Source: Rhodospirillales bacterium URHD0017
GTDB lineage: Bacteria; Pseudomonadota; Alphaproteobacteria; Reyranellales; Reyranellaceae
Length of the DNA: 64,000 nucleotides
Assembly (NCBI GenBank): GCA_900110395.1
Contig: FODP01000007.1
Location: 186,001-250,000, forward strand
Direction: 5' to 3'
In this document: in pieces, positions 25,239-32,895 of the stretch
How the letters are laid out: each line of letters opens with the position of its first letter
Position numbering within the stretch: position 1 is the first letter of the stretch
Notes under the pieces: generated by a model
What the model was told of the DNA's origin: nothing
What the model saw: only the letters and a program-made list of their open reading frames with translations
Databases searched by the model: none
Program-made: the position numbers and the translations under genes

Positions 25239-25756
25239 GTTCAGCCGATCTGCGCTATCCGCGTCAGACCCTGCTGGCCGACTATGGGCGCGCCGCAGCA
25301 GGCGTGCTGCTGTGCGGCGCGCCGCTGCTGCTGCTCGACGTCAATCGCTGGCTGGGGCTGATCCTGCTGCTGGGCTTCCTGCTGTTCGCCGTGTTCTTGG
25401 CGCGCACCGCCTTGCGCCATCACACCCGCTATGTACTCGGGCCCGACACGCTCTGCGCCGACGGCCCGGCCGGCACGCTGGTCGAATGGAGCCGGCTCGA
25501 CCGGCTGAAGCTCAGCTATTTCTCGACCAAACGCGATCGCAGCGACGGCTGGATGCAGCTCAGCGTCGGCTCGGCCGGCGGCCGCACCGTCAAGCTCGAT
25601 TCCTCGCTCGATGGCTTCCATGATGTCGTCGAGCGCGCGGCGCGCGCCGCCGAGACGACCGGCCTGCCGTTGAGCGAGACGACGCGGGCCAATCTCAAGG
25701 CGATGGGCATCTCGGTAGTCCATCGGAATGCAGCAGGTCAGGAAGAGAAAGTATGA
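25235..25756 (+). CDS. Small membrane protein of unknown function, TTG start
   Basis: A 173-residue protein. Two adjoining hydrophobic segments (AAAGVLLCGAPLLLLDV and LGLILLLGFLLFAVFLA) near residues 20-55 are followed by a soluble domain with strands such as RYVLGPDTLCADGP and LVEWSRLDRLKLSYFS, reminiscent of bacterial PH-like domains but not assignable. It starts with TTG at 25235 overlapping the upstream TGA, behind a strong GGAGGGGG site, and overlaps the ABC ATPase start at its end. Position links it to either the glycan cluster or the transporter. Confidence 0.68.
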   Translation: MSSADLRYPRQTLLADYGRAAAGVLLCGAPLLLLDVNRWLGLILLLGFLLFAVFLARTALRHHTRYVLGPDTLCADGPAGTLVEWSRLDRLKLSYFSTKRDRSDGWMQLSVGSAGGRTVKLDSSLDGFHDVVERAARAAETTGLPLSETTRANLKAMGISVVHRNAAGQEEKV

Positions 25757-27729
25757 AAGATCTGCTGCGCGTCGAGGACCTGACCGTCGACTTCGGAGTC
25801 CACGAAGGCACGTTGCGCGCCGTCGATCACGTCTCGTTCAACCTGCCGCCCGGCGGCACGCTGGCGCTGGTGGGCGAATCGGGCTCGGGCAAGTCGGTGT
25901 GCAGCCAGGCCATCATGGGCCTGTTGCCGCGCACCGCGACCATCTCCTCGGGCTCCATCCTGTTCAACGATGCGCGCGTCAAGGCGGCCGAGCCGATCGA
26001 CATCGCTGCGCTCGATCGCGCCGGGCCGCAGATGCGGACGATCCGCGGCGGCGCCATCTCCATCATCTTCCAGGAGCCGATGACCTCGCTGTCGGCGCTG
26101 CACACGGTGGGCGACCAGATCGGCGAGGCGGTCGAGCTGCATGGCGGCGGTGGCTTCAGCAACATCCATTCGCTCGGCGACCAGATCAGCGAAGCCGCGC
26201 AATTGTCCGGCCGCAAGCTCAGCCGCGCCGAGATCGAGGCGCTGACCGTCGACATGCTGCGCATGGTGGGCTTCCCTGACCCGAAGCGCGCGCTGCGCAC
26301 CTATCCCTTCGAACTGTCGGGCGGGCTCCGCCAGCGCGCCATGATCGCCATGGCGCTGGTCTGCCGGCCGGCGCTCTTGATCGCCGACGAGCCGACCACC
26401 GCGCTCGACGTCACCATCCAGGCGCAGATCCTGCGCCTCATCAAGGACCTGCAGGCCGAGCTCGGCATGGCGCTCCTGATGATCACCCACGATCTCGGCG
26501 TGGTCGCCAATATCGCCGACGACGTCGTCGTGATGTATCGCGGCAAGGTCGTCGAATCGGGCGATCTGCGCGATATCTTCCGCGATCCCCAGCATCCCTA
26601 CCTCAAGGCGCTGCTGCACGCCGTGCCGCGTTTCGACATGGAGCCCGGCGAACGGTTGGTGCCGATCCGCGAGATCACCGCGGCGACGGGGCATCTGCTG
26701 AAGGAAAAGGCGGTCTCCAAACCGACCGCCACCTTCAATCCCGACGCTCCGGTGCTCAAGGTCCGCCACCTCTCCAAGACCTTCAAGATCCGTAAGGCCG
26801 ACACGCTGTTCGAGCAGCTCACCGGCGGCGGCACCACGCGGACCGTGCGCGCCGTCAATGATGTGAGCTTCGACGTCGAGCGCAACGAATGCCTGGGCCT
26901 GGTCGGCGAATCGGGCTGCGGCAAGACCACGCTCAGCAAGATTCTCATGCGCGGCATCTCCGCTGATCCCAACGAAGGTACTGGCCGCGTCGTGTTCGAC
27001 GACTGGGGCCGCAAGATCGACGTGCTGTCCCTGGACGGCGCCGACCTCGACCGCTTCCGCACCAAGCTGCAGTTCATCTTCCAGGACCCGTTCGGCTCGC
27101 TGAATCCGCGCATGACGGTCTACGACATCCTGGTCGAGCCGCTGATCATCCATAAGATCGGCGACGACGCCTATCGCCGCGAGATGGTGAGCGAGCTGAT
27201 GGAGATGGTCGGGCTCGATCGCCGGCACTTGAGCCGCTATCCGCACTCCTTCTCCGGCGGCCAGCGTCAGAGGATCGGCATCGCCCGCGCGCTGGCGCTG
27301 CGCCCCGACATGGTGATCTGCGACGAGCCGGTGTCGGCACTCGACGTGTCGATCCAGGCGCAGATCCTCAACCTGCTCAAGGACCTGCAGAAGCAGCTCG
27401 GCCTCACCTACATGTTCATCTCGCACAATCTCGCGGTGGTCGACTACATCGCCGACCGCATCGCCGTGATGTGCGCCGGCCGCCTGGTCGAGCTGGCGCC
27501 GGCGGGCGAGCTGTTCCGCAATCCGCTGCATCCCTACACCAAGGCGCTGCTGTCGGCGGTGCCCATGCCCGATCCCGACGCCCGCCTCGATCTCGGCGCG
27601 CTGATGGAGGGCAAGGCATCCGATCCGTCGGCCTGGCCCGAGCCGTTCCGCGACGACCCGACCAACGAGGTGTTCTGGACCGAGGCCGCGCCCGGCCACT
27701 ACGTGCGCGTCGCCCGGGGAGGGATCTAG
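25753..27729 (+). CDS. Fused two-domain ATPase of a peptide/nickel-type ABC importer
   Basis: A 658-residue protein with two full ABC domains, as in YejF/GsiA-type transporters. Domain 1: Walker [17 protein letters not shown] near residue 42, signature [15 protein letters not shown], Walker [13 protein letters not shown]. Domain 2: [12 protein letters not shown], signature [15 protein letters not shown], Walker [13 protein letters not shown]. Each ends with the oligopeptide-type C-terminal segment ([11 protein letters not shown] and [15 protein letters not shown]). It energises import through the two permeases directly downstream. No substrate-binding protein is encoded next to it in this window. 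Confidence 0.93.
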   Translation: MKDLLRVEDLTVDFGVHEGTLRAVDHVSFNLPPGGTLALVGESGSGKSVCSQAIMGLLPRTATISSGSILFNDARVKAAEPIDIAALDRAGPQMRTIRGGAISIIFQEPMTSLSALHTVGDQIGEAVELHGGGGFSNIHSLGDQISEAAQLSGRKLSRAEIEALTVDMLRMVGFPDPKRALRTYPFELSGGLRQRAMIAMALVCRPALLIADEPTTALDVTIQAQILRLIKDLQAELGMALLMITHDLGVVANIADDVVVMYRGKVVESGDLRDIFRDPQHPYLKALLHAVPRFDMEPGERLVPIREITAATGHLLKEKAVSKPTATFNPDAPVLKVRHLSKTFKIRKADTLFEQLTGGGTTRTVRAVNDVSFDVERNECLGLVGESGCGKTTLSKILMRGISADPNEGTGRVVFDDWGRKIDVLSLDGADLDRFRTKLQFIFQDPFGSLNPRMTVYDILVEPLIIHKIGDDAYRREMVSELMEMVGLDRRHLSRYPHSFSGGQRQRIGIARALALRPDMVICDEPVSALDVSIQAQILNLLKDLQKQLGLTYMFISHNLAVVDYIADRIAVMCAGRLVELAPAGELFRNPLHPYTKALLSAVPMPDPDARLDLGALMEGKASDPSAWPEPFRDDPTNEVFWTEAAPGHYVRVARGGI

Positions 27730-27731
27730 CC

Positions 27732-28730
27732 ATGCTGCGCTTCATCGTCCGCCGCATCCTGCTGATGATCCCGACGCTGTTCGTCATCAGCGCGCTCGTC
27801 TACTTCATCATCGACCTGCCGCCCGGCGACTGCGTCACCGCCCAGGTCGACGAGCTGCTGTCGCGCGGCGATCCCGACGCGCTACGCCGCGCCGAGGAGC
27901 TGCGCGCCATGTACGGTCTCAACGAGCCGCTGTGGCAGCGCTACTTCGAATGGGTCGCCGGCATCTTCCGCTGGGATTTCGGACTGTCCTGCCAGGATAC
28001 TGTGCCGGTGGCCGACCTGATCGGCGAGCGGATGGCGCTCACCCTCGTGATGGAGAGCGCAACCATCGCCTTCATCTGGATCGTGTCGTTCGTGATCGGC
28101 GTCTATGCCGCGACCCACCAGTATAAGCTTGGCGACTACGTCGCCTCGTTCATCGGCTTCATCGGCCTCTCGATCCCGAACTTCCTGCTCGCACTGGTGC
28201 TGCTCTATGTCGGCAAGGTCTATTTCGGCCTGTCGATCGGCGGCCTGATGGATCCCGAGTACATCGACCAGCCGATGTCCTGGGGCAAGGTCTGGTCGGT
28301 GATGGAGCATCTTGTCATCCCAGTGATCGTCATCGGCATGTCGGGCACCGCCGGCATGATCCGCCGGCTGCGCGCCAACCTGCTCGATGAATTGCAGAAG
28401 CAGTACGTCGTCACCGGCCGCGCCAAGGGCCTGCCGCCGCTGCGGCTGCTTATCAAGTATCCGCTGCGCCACGCCATCAACCCGTTCGTGGCCGATATCG
28501 GCGGGCTGCTGCCGGACGTGATCTCGGGCTCGGTCATCGTCTCGGTCGTGCTGTCGCTGCCGACCACCGGCCCCATGCTGCTGGGCGCGCTGAAGACCCA
28601 GGACGTCAACCTCGCCGCGACCTTCCTGCTGTTCGTGGCGACGCTGACCGTGGTCGGCATGCTGATCTCCGATCTGGCGCTGGCCGCGCTCGATCCGCGC
28701 ATCCGCTTCGGCGCCGCGTCGGAGAAGTAG
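27732..28730 (+). CDS. DppB-type ABC importer permease
   Basis: A 332-residue inner membrane permease. The family start MLRFIVRRILLMIPTLFVIS is followed by a large periplasmic loop and five further hydrophobic segments. The ATPase-coupling EAA region includes GRAKGLPPLRLLIKYPLRHA near residue 230. Two bases separate it from the ATPase stop and four from the next permease gene. The periplasmic loop (PPGDCVTAQVDELLSRGD) contains a cysteine and is longer than in textbook DppB proteins. The substrate is probably a peptide or similar compound. Confidence 0.93.
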   Translation: MLRFIVRRILLMIPTLFVISALVYFIIDLPPGDCVTAQVDELLSRGDPDALRRAEELRAMYGLNEPLWQRYFEWVAGIFRWDFGLSCQDTVPVADLIGERMALTLVMESATIAFIWIVSFVIGVYAATHQYKLGDYVASFIGFIGLSIPNFLLALVLLYVGKVYFGLSIGGLMDPEYIDQPMSWGKVWSVMEHLVIPVIVIGMSGTAGMIRRLRANLLDELQKQYVVTGRAKGLPPLRLLIKYPLRHAINPFVADIGGLLPDVISGSVIVSVVLSLPTTGPMLLGALKTQDVNLAATFLLFVATLTVVGMLISDLALAALDPRIRFGAASEK

Positions 28731-28734
28731 CGCC

Positions 28735-29913
28735 ATGACCGACCAGATCACGTCCACCCCGAGACCGCGCTCCGATCACTTCGTCAACAAGGAGCCGTGG
28801 GATCCCTACGTCTCCGAGCGCCTGACCGCCGATCAGGAAAAGTACTACATGGCCGGCCAATGGAAGCTGATGTGGTGGCGTTTCCGCCGCCACCGGCCGG
28901 CCGTGGTCTCGGCGGTCTTCCTGGCGCTGATCTACTTCTCGACGGTGATCAGCGAATTCATCGCGCCCTACGACCTGCACACGCGCCATTCGGCCTACAT
29001 CTTCGCGCCGCCGCAGCAGGTTCATGTCATGCACGAGGGCCGGTTCCTCGGGCCATTTGTCTATGCGGTCAAGACGACCCGCGACATGGAGACCCTGCAG
29101 CGGGTCTACACGCCCGACACGAGCAGGCCGCAGACGCTGCGCTTCTTCTGCCTGGGCGATTCCTACGAGTTCTGGGGCCTGATCGAGGGCAGCTTCCACT
29201 TCGTCTGTCCGCCGGAAGGCGGCCACTTCTTCTGGCTGGGCACCGATCGGCTTGGACGCGACATGTTCAGCCGCATCGTCTATGCCGCGCGCGTCTCGCT
29301 TACCATCGGCATCATCGGCATTGCGCTCTCCTTTGCGCTCGCCCTGGTCCTGGGAGGCCTCGCCGGCTACTACGGCGGCTGGGTCGACAACGTCGTCCAG
29401 CGCATCACCGAGATCATCAAGAGCTTCCCGCATCTGCCGCTGTGGCTGGCGCTGTCGGCGGCGTTGCCCGTCACCTGGTCGCCGTTGCTGGTCTATTTCG
29501 GTATCACCATCATCCTGGCGCTGCTCGACTGGCCGGGGCTGGGACGAGCGGTTCGCTCCAAGCTCCTGTCGTTGCGCGAGGAGGACTATGCCGCCGCGGC
29601 ACAGATGATGGGCGCCAAGCCCGGGCGCATCATCGGCCGCCATCTCCTGCCGGGCTTCATGAGCCATCTCATCGCCTCGGCCACGCTTTCCATTCCCTCG
29701 ATGATCCTGGCCGAGACGGCCTTGAGCTTCCTCGGCCTCGGCCTGCGCCCGCCCATCACCTCGTGGGGCGTCCTGCTGAACGAAGCGACCGACATCAATG
29801 TGGTGGCGGTGAACTGGTGGCTGATGCTGCCCGTGATTCCGGTGATCCTGGTTATCCTGGCCTACCAGTTCATGGGTGACGGCATGCGCGACGCGGCTGA
29901 TCCCTACGGGTGA
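28735..29913 (+). CDS. DppC-type ABC importer permease
   Basis: A 392-residue permease. The N-terminal cytosolic tail (about 45 residues) and first helix (AVVSAVFLALIYFSTVISEF) precede a large periplasmic domain of about 130 residues containing LRFFCLGDSYEFWGLIEGSF and the conserved FFWLGTDRLGRDMFSRIVYA. The EAA coupling region is AQMMGAKPGRIIGRHLLP, and the C-terminal SFLGLGLRPPITSWGVLLN is typical of the family. The enlarged periplasmic insert resembles YejE-type permeases. Last gene of the importer operon. Confidence 0.92.
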   Translation: MTDQITSTPRPRSDHFVNKEPWDPYVSERLTADQEKYYMAGQWKLMWWRFRRHRPAVVSAVFLALIYFSTVISEFIAPYDLHTRHSAYIFAPPQQVHVMHEGRFLGPFVYAVKTTRDMETLQRVYTPDTSRPQTLRFFCLGDSYEFWGLIEGSFHFVCPPEGGHFFWLGTDRLGRDMFSRIVYAARVSLTIGIIGIALSFALALVLGGLAGYYGGWVDNVVQRITEIIKSFPHLPLWLALSAALPVTWSPLLVYFGITIILALLDWPGLGRAVRSKLLSLREEDYAAAAQMMGAKPGRIIGRHLLPGFMSHLIASATLSIPSMILAETALSFLGLGLRPPITSWGVLLNEATDINVVAVNWWLMLPVIPVILVILAYQFMGDGMRDAADPYG

Positions 29914-29983
29914 CACGTGCCCGACCGCTGTCGGGCAACATGTTGATTTGAAGCCTACTTTTCCTAATTATCACCCTCATCAT

Positions 29984-30003
29984 GTGTGATTGAAAAATCA
30001 CAC
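29984..30003. promoter_or_regulatory. Perfect palindrome overlapping the sRNA promoter
   Basis: GTGTGATT-GAAA-AATCACAC is an 8-base perfect inverted repeat in an AT-rich island, and it overlaps the putative -35 box. It looks like an operator. It resembles a CRP half-site pair (TGTGA and TCACA) but the spacing is 8 instead of 6 bases, so it is not a standard CRP site. Confidence 0.5.
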
Positions 30004-30017
30004 TTTGGCCCTATTTG
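29990..30017 (+). promoter_or_regulatory. Sigma-70-type promoter of the small RNA
   Basis: TTGAAA at 29990-29995 and TATTTG at 30012-30017 with a 16-base spacer, in a markedly AT-rich stretch of an otherwise GC-rich window. Transcription would start near 30024. Confidence 0.5.
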
Positions 30018-30023
30018 GGTCTA

Positions 30024-30156
30024 GCGCCGGCCATCGGAGGTTTCCATGTTCGCTTTGTATCTCCCCCGAACGTGGTCCCCCCAAAGCCACGTTCTAGCCT
30101 CTTCGGAGGCGCTTAGGCCGTCTTCTCACTCTCCCCCGAGAAGACGGCCTTTTTCT
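30024..30156 (+). ncRNA. Probable trans-acting small RNA with C-rich loops and an intrinsic terminator
   Basis: About 130 bases between a peptide-transporter operon and ccmA. Three hairpins can be drawn: 30068-30094 (8-bp stem GAACGTGG, loop TCCCCCCAAAG), 30097-30110 (GCCTC-TTCG-GAGGC, a UUCG tetraloop) and 30116-30149 (12-bp perfect stem, loop ACTCTCCCCC) followed by a T-rich run, a good intrinsic terminator. A fourth C-run (CTCCCCC, 30061-30067) is unpaired before hairpin 1. Repeated CCCCC in loops is the hallmark of sRNAs that pair with Shine-Dalgarno sequences, known in several alphaproteobacterial families. An ATG at 30046 with a GGAGG site is present, but its frame runs through the terminator into ccmA, so I do not call a protein. 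Confidence 0.7.
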
Positions 30157-30163
30157 TTTCAGC

Positions 30164-30820
30164 ATGCTACGACGGCGCCGCATGGCGCCCCCTCTCCTCG
30201 ACGTGCCCCTCTTGAACGTTGCGGATCTTGCCTGCCGCCGCGGCGGCAGGCCGGTCTTTGATCGTCTTTCCTTCGCCCTCGGCGCCGGCGAGCTTTTGGC
30301 GCTCACGGGCCGTAACGGCAGCGGCAAGACCACGCTGTTGCGAGCCCTCGTGCTGCTGGTGCGGCCGCAGGCCGGCACGATCGTCTGGCAAGGCAGCAAC
30401 GTGCAGGACGATCCCGAGACGTGGCGCGGCCAACTGGCGTGGCTCGGCCATCTCGATGGCCTCAAAGGCGATCTCACTGTGCGCGAGAACCTTCTGGGTG
30501 CCGAGCGACTGCGTGGTCGGCCCGCCGCCGATGACCGCCTGGACCTCGCTCTGGTCGCTTTCGATCTCAACGCGTTGGCGCATCGTGCGGTGCGCACGCT
30601 GTCGGCCGGTCAGCGCCGGCGCACCGCACTCGCGCGCGTGATGTTGACCCAGGCGCCGGTATGGCTGCTCGACGAGCCGCTGAATGCTCTCGACTCGGCC
30701 GCACAACAGGCCTTCCGCAGTGTGCTGCAACAGCACCTCGCCCATGGCGGTCTCGCCATCGCCGCGACCCATGCCGATCTCGGCGTGCCGAATGCACGCA
30801 CGCTCGAGCTCACCGCATGA
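30164..30820 (+). CDS. ccmA: Heme exporter ATPase CcmA
   Basis: ATPase of the CcmABCDE complex, which releases heme-loaded CcmE for cytochrome c maturation. A 218-residue single ABC domain: Walker A ALTGRNGSGKTTLLRAL near residue 46, signature LSAGQRRRTALARVML near 145, Walker B PVWLLDEPLNALD, and the switch histidine in AIAATHADLG. The first residues (MLRRRR) may not be translated; an in-frame ATG at 30182 is an alternative. It overlaps ccmB by ATGA and heads the complete ccm operon. Confidence 0.93.
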   Translation: MLRRRRMAPPLLDVPLLNVADLACRRGGRPVFDRLSFALGAGELLALTGRNGSGKTTLLRALVLLVRPQAGTIVWQGSNVQDDPETWRGQLAWLGHLDGLKGDLTVRENLLGAERLRGRPAADDRLDLALVAFDLNALAHRAVRTLSAGQRRRTALARVMLTQAPVWLLDEPLNALDSAAQQAFRSVLQQHLAHGGLAIAATHADLGVPNARTLELTA

Positions 30821-31482
30821 CCGGCTTCCTCGCCCTCCTGTCGCGTGACCTGCGGCTGGTCTGGCGGCGACCGGGCGACGTCGCCGTCGTCCTCGCCTTC
30901 TTCGTCGTGGCGACCGTGCTGTTCCCGCTGGGCATCGGCCCGCAGGCCAACATCCTGGCGCGCATCGCCGCGGGCGTGCTGTGGTGCACGGCGTTGTTCG
31001 CCTCGATGCTGTCGCTCGACCGGCTGTTCGCTGCCGATTACGAAGACGGCTCGCTCGACCTGCTGCTGCTGGCGCCCTGGCCGCTCGAGCTGGCGGCGCT
31101 CGCCAAATGCGCGGCTCACTGGATTGTGACCGGCCTGCCGCTGGCCGCCCTGGCGCCGCTGCTGGGCGTCGCCTTCGGCCTGCCGCCGGATGCGTTGATG
31201 GCGCTCGCCGCGACCCTGTTGATCGGCACGCCCACCCTGTCCCTGATTGGCGGGCTGGCCGCCTCCCTGACGCTGGGTGCCCGCCGCGGCGGCGCTTTGC
31301 TGGCCCTGCTTGCCCTGCCGCTCTGCGTGCCGACCCTGATCTTCGGCGCCGCGGCCATCGAAACCCTGATGACCGGCGAGGACCTTCTGGCCCACATCGC
31401 CATTCTCGCAGCCCTCGCGCTGGTGGCCCTGGCGACCACCCCATGGGCCATGGCCGCCGCCTTGCGGCAGGCTGGCGAATAG
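30817..31482 (+). CDS. ccmB: Heme exporter membrane protein CcmB
   Basis: A 221-residue inner membrane protein with six predicted helices and the family start FLALLSRDLRLVWRRPGDV. Other family features are GPQANILARIAAGVLW and a mid-protein ADYEDGSLDLLLLAPWPLEL. It pairs with CcmA as the membrane part of the ABC component in system I cytochrome c maturation. It overlaps ccmA by ATGA; ccmC starts 34 bases downstream. Confidence 0.93.
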   Translation: MTGFLALLSRDLRLVWRRPGDVAVVLAFFVVATVLFPLGIGPQANILARIAAGVLWCTALFASMLSLDRLFAADYEDGSLDLLLLAPWPLELAALAKCAAHWIVTGLPLAALAPLLGVAFGLPPDALMALAATLLIGTPTLSLIGGLAASLTLGARRGGALLALLALPLCVPTLIFGAAAIETLMTGEDLLAHIAILAALALVALATTPWAMAAALRQAGE

Positions 31483-31516
31483 ACAAAAACGAGCCAAGGA
31501 ACGACACAGGGCAGAA

Positions 31517-32236
31517 ATGGCCGACCTGCATTTCCTCGCCAACCCGGCACGCTTCCGCCGCTTCAGTCAGCGCGTGCTGCCGGGCCTGACGTTTGCCACC
31601 GTGCTTGGCTTCGCGGTCGGCCTCTATCTCGCGTTGCTGCAGTCGCCGCCCGACTACCAGCAGGGCGAGACGGTGCGCATCATGTTCGTGCACGTGCCTT
31701 CGGCCTGGCTGTCGATGGCGGGCTATGCGCTGCTGGCGGCCCTGGGCGCCTCGCTGCTGGTGTGGCGCCATCCGCTGGCCGCCCTGATGGCCCGCGCCGC
31801 CGCCCCGGTCGGCGCCTGCTTCGCGCTGGTGTGCCTGGCCACCGGGTCGCTGTGGGGCCGGCCGATGTGGGGCGCCTACTGGGTGTGGGACGCGAGACTC
31901 ACCTCCATGCTGCTGCTGTTCTTCCTCTATCTCGGCCACATCGCCTTGAGCCGCGCCTACGACGATCCCGACCGCGGCGATCGCGCTGCCGCCATCCTGG
32001 CGCTGGTCGGGGTCATCAACCTGCCGATCATCAAGTTCTCGGTCGATTGGTGGAACACGTTGCACCAGCCCGCCTCGCTCATGCGGCTCGACGCGCCGGC
32101 CATCCATCCGGCGATCCTGATGCCGCTGCTTTGGATGGCGGGCTCGTTCCTGCTGCTGTTCATCCTGCTGGTGTTGGTGCGTACCGAGACCGAGATCGAT
32201 CGCCGCCGACTCGAAATTGCGGACCAGAACGCATGA
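31517..32236 (+). CDS. ccmC: Heme-handling protein CcmC
   Basis: A 239-residue, six-helix member of the heme handling protein family. The tryptophan-rich WWD-type motif [17 protein letters not shown] near residue 115 faces the periplasm and binds heme for transfer to CcmE. Flanking histidines are in MFVHVPSAW and WNTLHQPAS. It overlaps ccmD at ATGA. Confidence 0.95.
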   Translation: MADLHFLANPARFRRFSQRVLPGLTFATVLGFAVGLYLALLQSPPDYQQGETVRIMFVHVPSAWLSMAGYALLAALGASLLVWRHPLAALMARAAAPVGACFALVCLATGSLWGRPMWGAYWVWDARLTSMLLLFFLYLGHIALSRAYDDPDRGDRAAAILALVGVINLPIIKFSVDWWNTLHQPASLMRLDAPAIHPAILMPLLWMAGSFLLLFILLVLVRTETEIDRRRLEIADQNA

Positions 32237-32394
32237 GCAGCTACGGCGTCTTCATCCTCTCGGCCTATCTCGTGGTGCTGGTCGTGCTGGGCGGCCTCAC
32301 CATTGCCTCGCTGAGTGCGCGGAGCAAGGTGCGCCGCGAACTGGCCGCACGTGGCCTGGACAGGCCGCGCGAGCAGCGCGCAAGGACAACCTGA
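32233..32394 (+). CDS. ccmD: Small heme exporter protein CcmD
   Basis: A 53-residue single-helix protein: [20 protein letters not shown] forms the membrane span, followed by a basic cytosolic tail ending [10 protein letters not shown]. CcmD stabilises the CcmABC complex and helps release holo-CcmE. It starts at ATG 32233, overlapping the ccmC stop, and its TGA overlaps the ccmE start by one base. The identification rests on size, topology and position between ccmC and ccmE. Confidence 0.9.
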   Translation: MSSYGVFILSAYLVVLVVLGGLTIASLSARSKVRRELAARGLDRPREQRARTT

Positions 32395-32828
32395 TGACTC
32401 CCAAGCGCAGACGGCTGTGGCTGCTGGTGGGCTCGCTCGCCGTGCTGGGTGTTGCGGCGACGTTGGTGCTGACGGCACTGAACGACAATCTCGTGTTCTT
32501 TTATTCGCCGAGCCAGGTCGCCGAGAAGAGCATCCCGCCCGAGCGCCGTTTCCGGCTTGGCGGGCTGGTCGAGATGGGCAGCGTGAAGAAGAACGGGCCG
32601 GAGACCCGTTTCACGGTCACCGACACGCACAAGACGATCAGCGTCGTCTATCGCGGGCTGCTGCCCGACCTCTTCCGCGAAGGGCAGGGCGTGATCGCCG
32701 AAGGCTCGCTCGGTCCCGACGGCGTCTTCGTCGCCCGCGAGGTCTTGGCCAAGCACGACGAGAACTACATGCCCCCCGAGGTCGCCAAGGCGATCAAGGA
32801 TGCTGGGCAATGGAAGGAGCGCAAATGA
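32394..32828 (+). CDS. ccmE: Heme chaperone CcmE
   Basis: A 144-residue periplasmic heme chaperone with one N-terminal anchor ([20 protein letters not shown]). The OB-fold domain contains [12 protein letters not shown] and [20 protein letters not shown]. The covalent heme-binding histidine is in [14 protein letters not shown], followed by the tyrosine. It starts at ATG 32394, one base overlapping the ccmD TGA. About 67 bases follow before ccmF, containing a short GC-rich hairpin near 32867-32892. Confidence 0.95.
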   Translation: MTPKRRRLWLLVGSLAVLGVAATLVLTALNDNLVFFYSPSQVAEKSIPPERRFRLGGLVEMGSVKKNGPETRFTVTDTHKTISVVYRGLLPDLFREGQGVIAEGSLGPDGVFVAREVLAKHDENYMPPEVAKAIKDAGQWKERK

Positions 32829-32895
32829 TGCGAAGCGTCATTCGCACCGCAACGGCTCGCGCCCGCCTGCGCCTTCGCTTCGCTGCAGGCGAATC

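Noticed and set aside
29984..30003. CRP binding site
   Set aside because: The TGTGA and TCACA halves are present but the spacing is eight rather than six bases.
30046..30261. ATG with a GGAGG site opening a 71-residue frame
   Set aside because: The frame runs through a strong terminator hairpin and into ccmA, and its composition is Pro/Arg/Ser-rich like antisense noise. The hairpins explain the region better.
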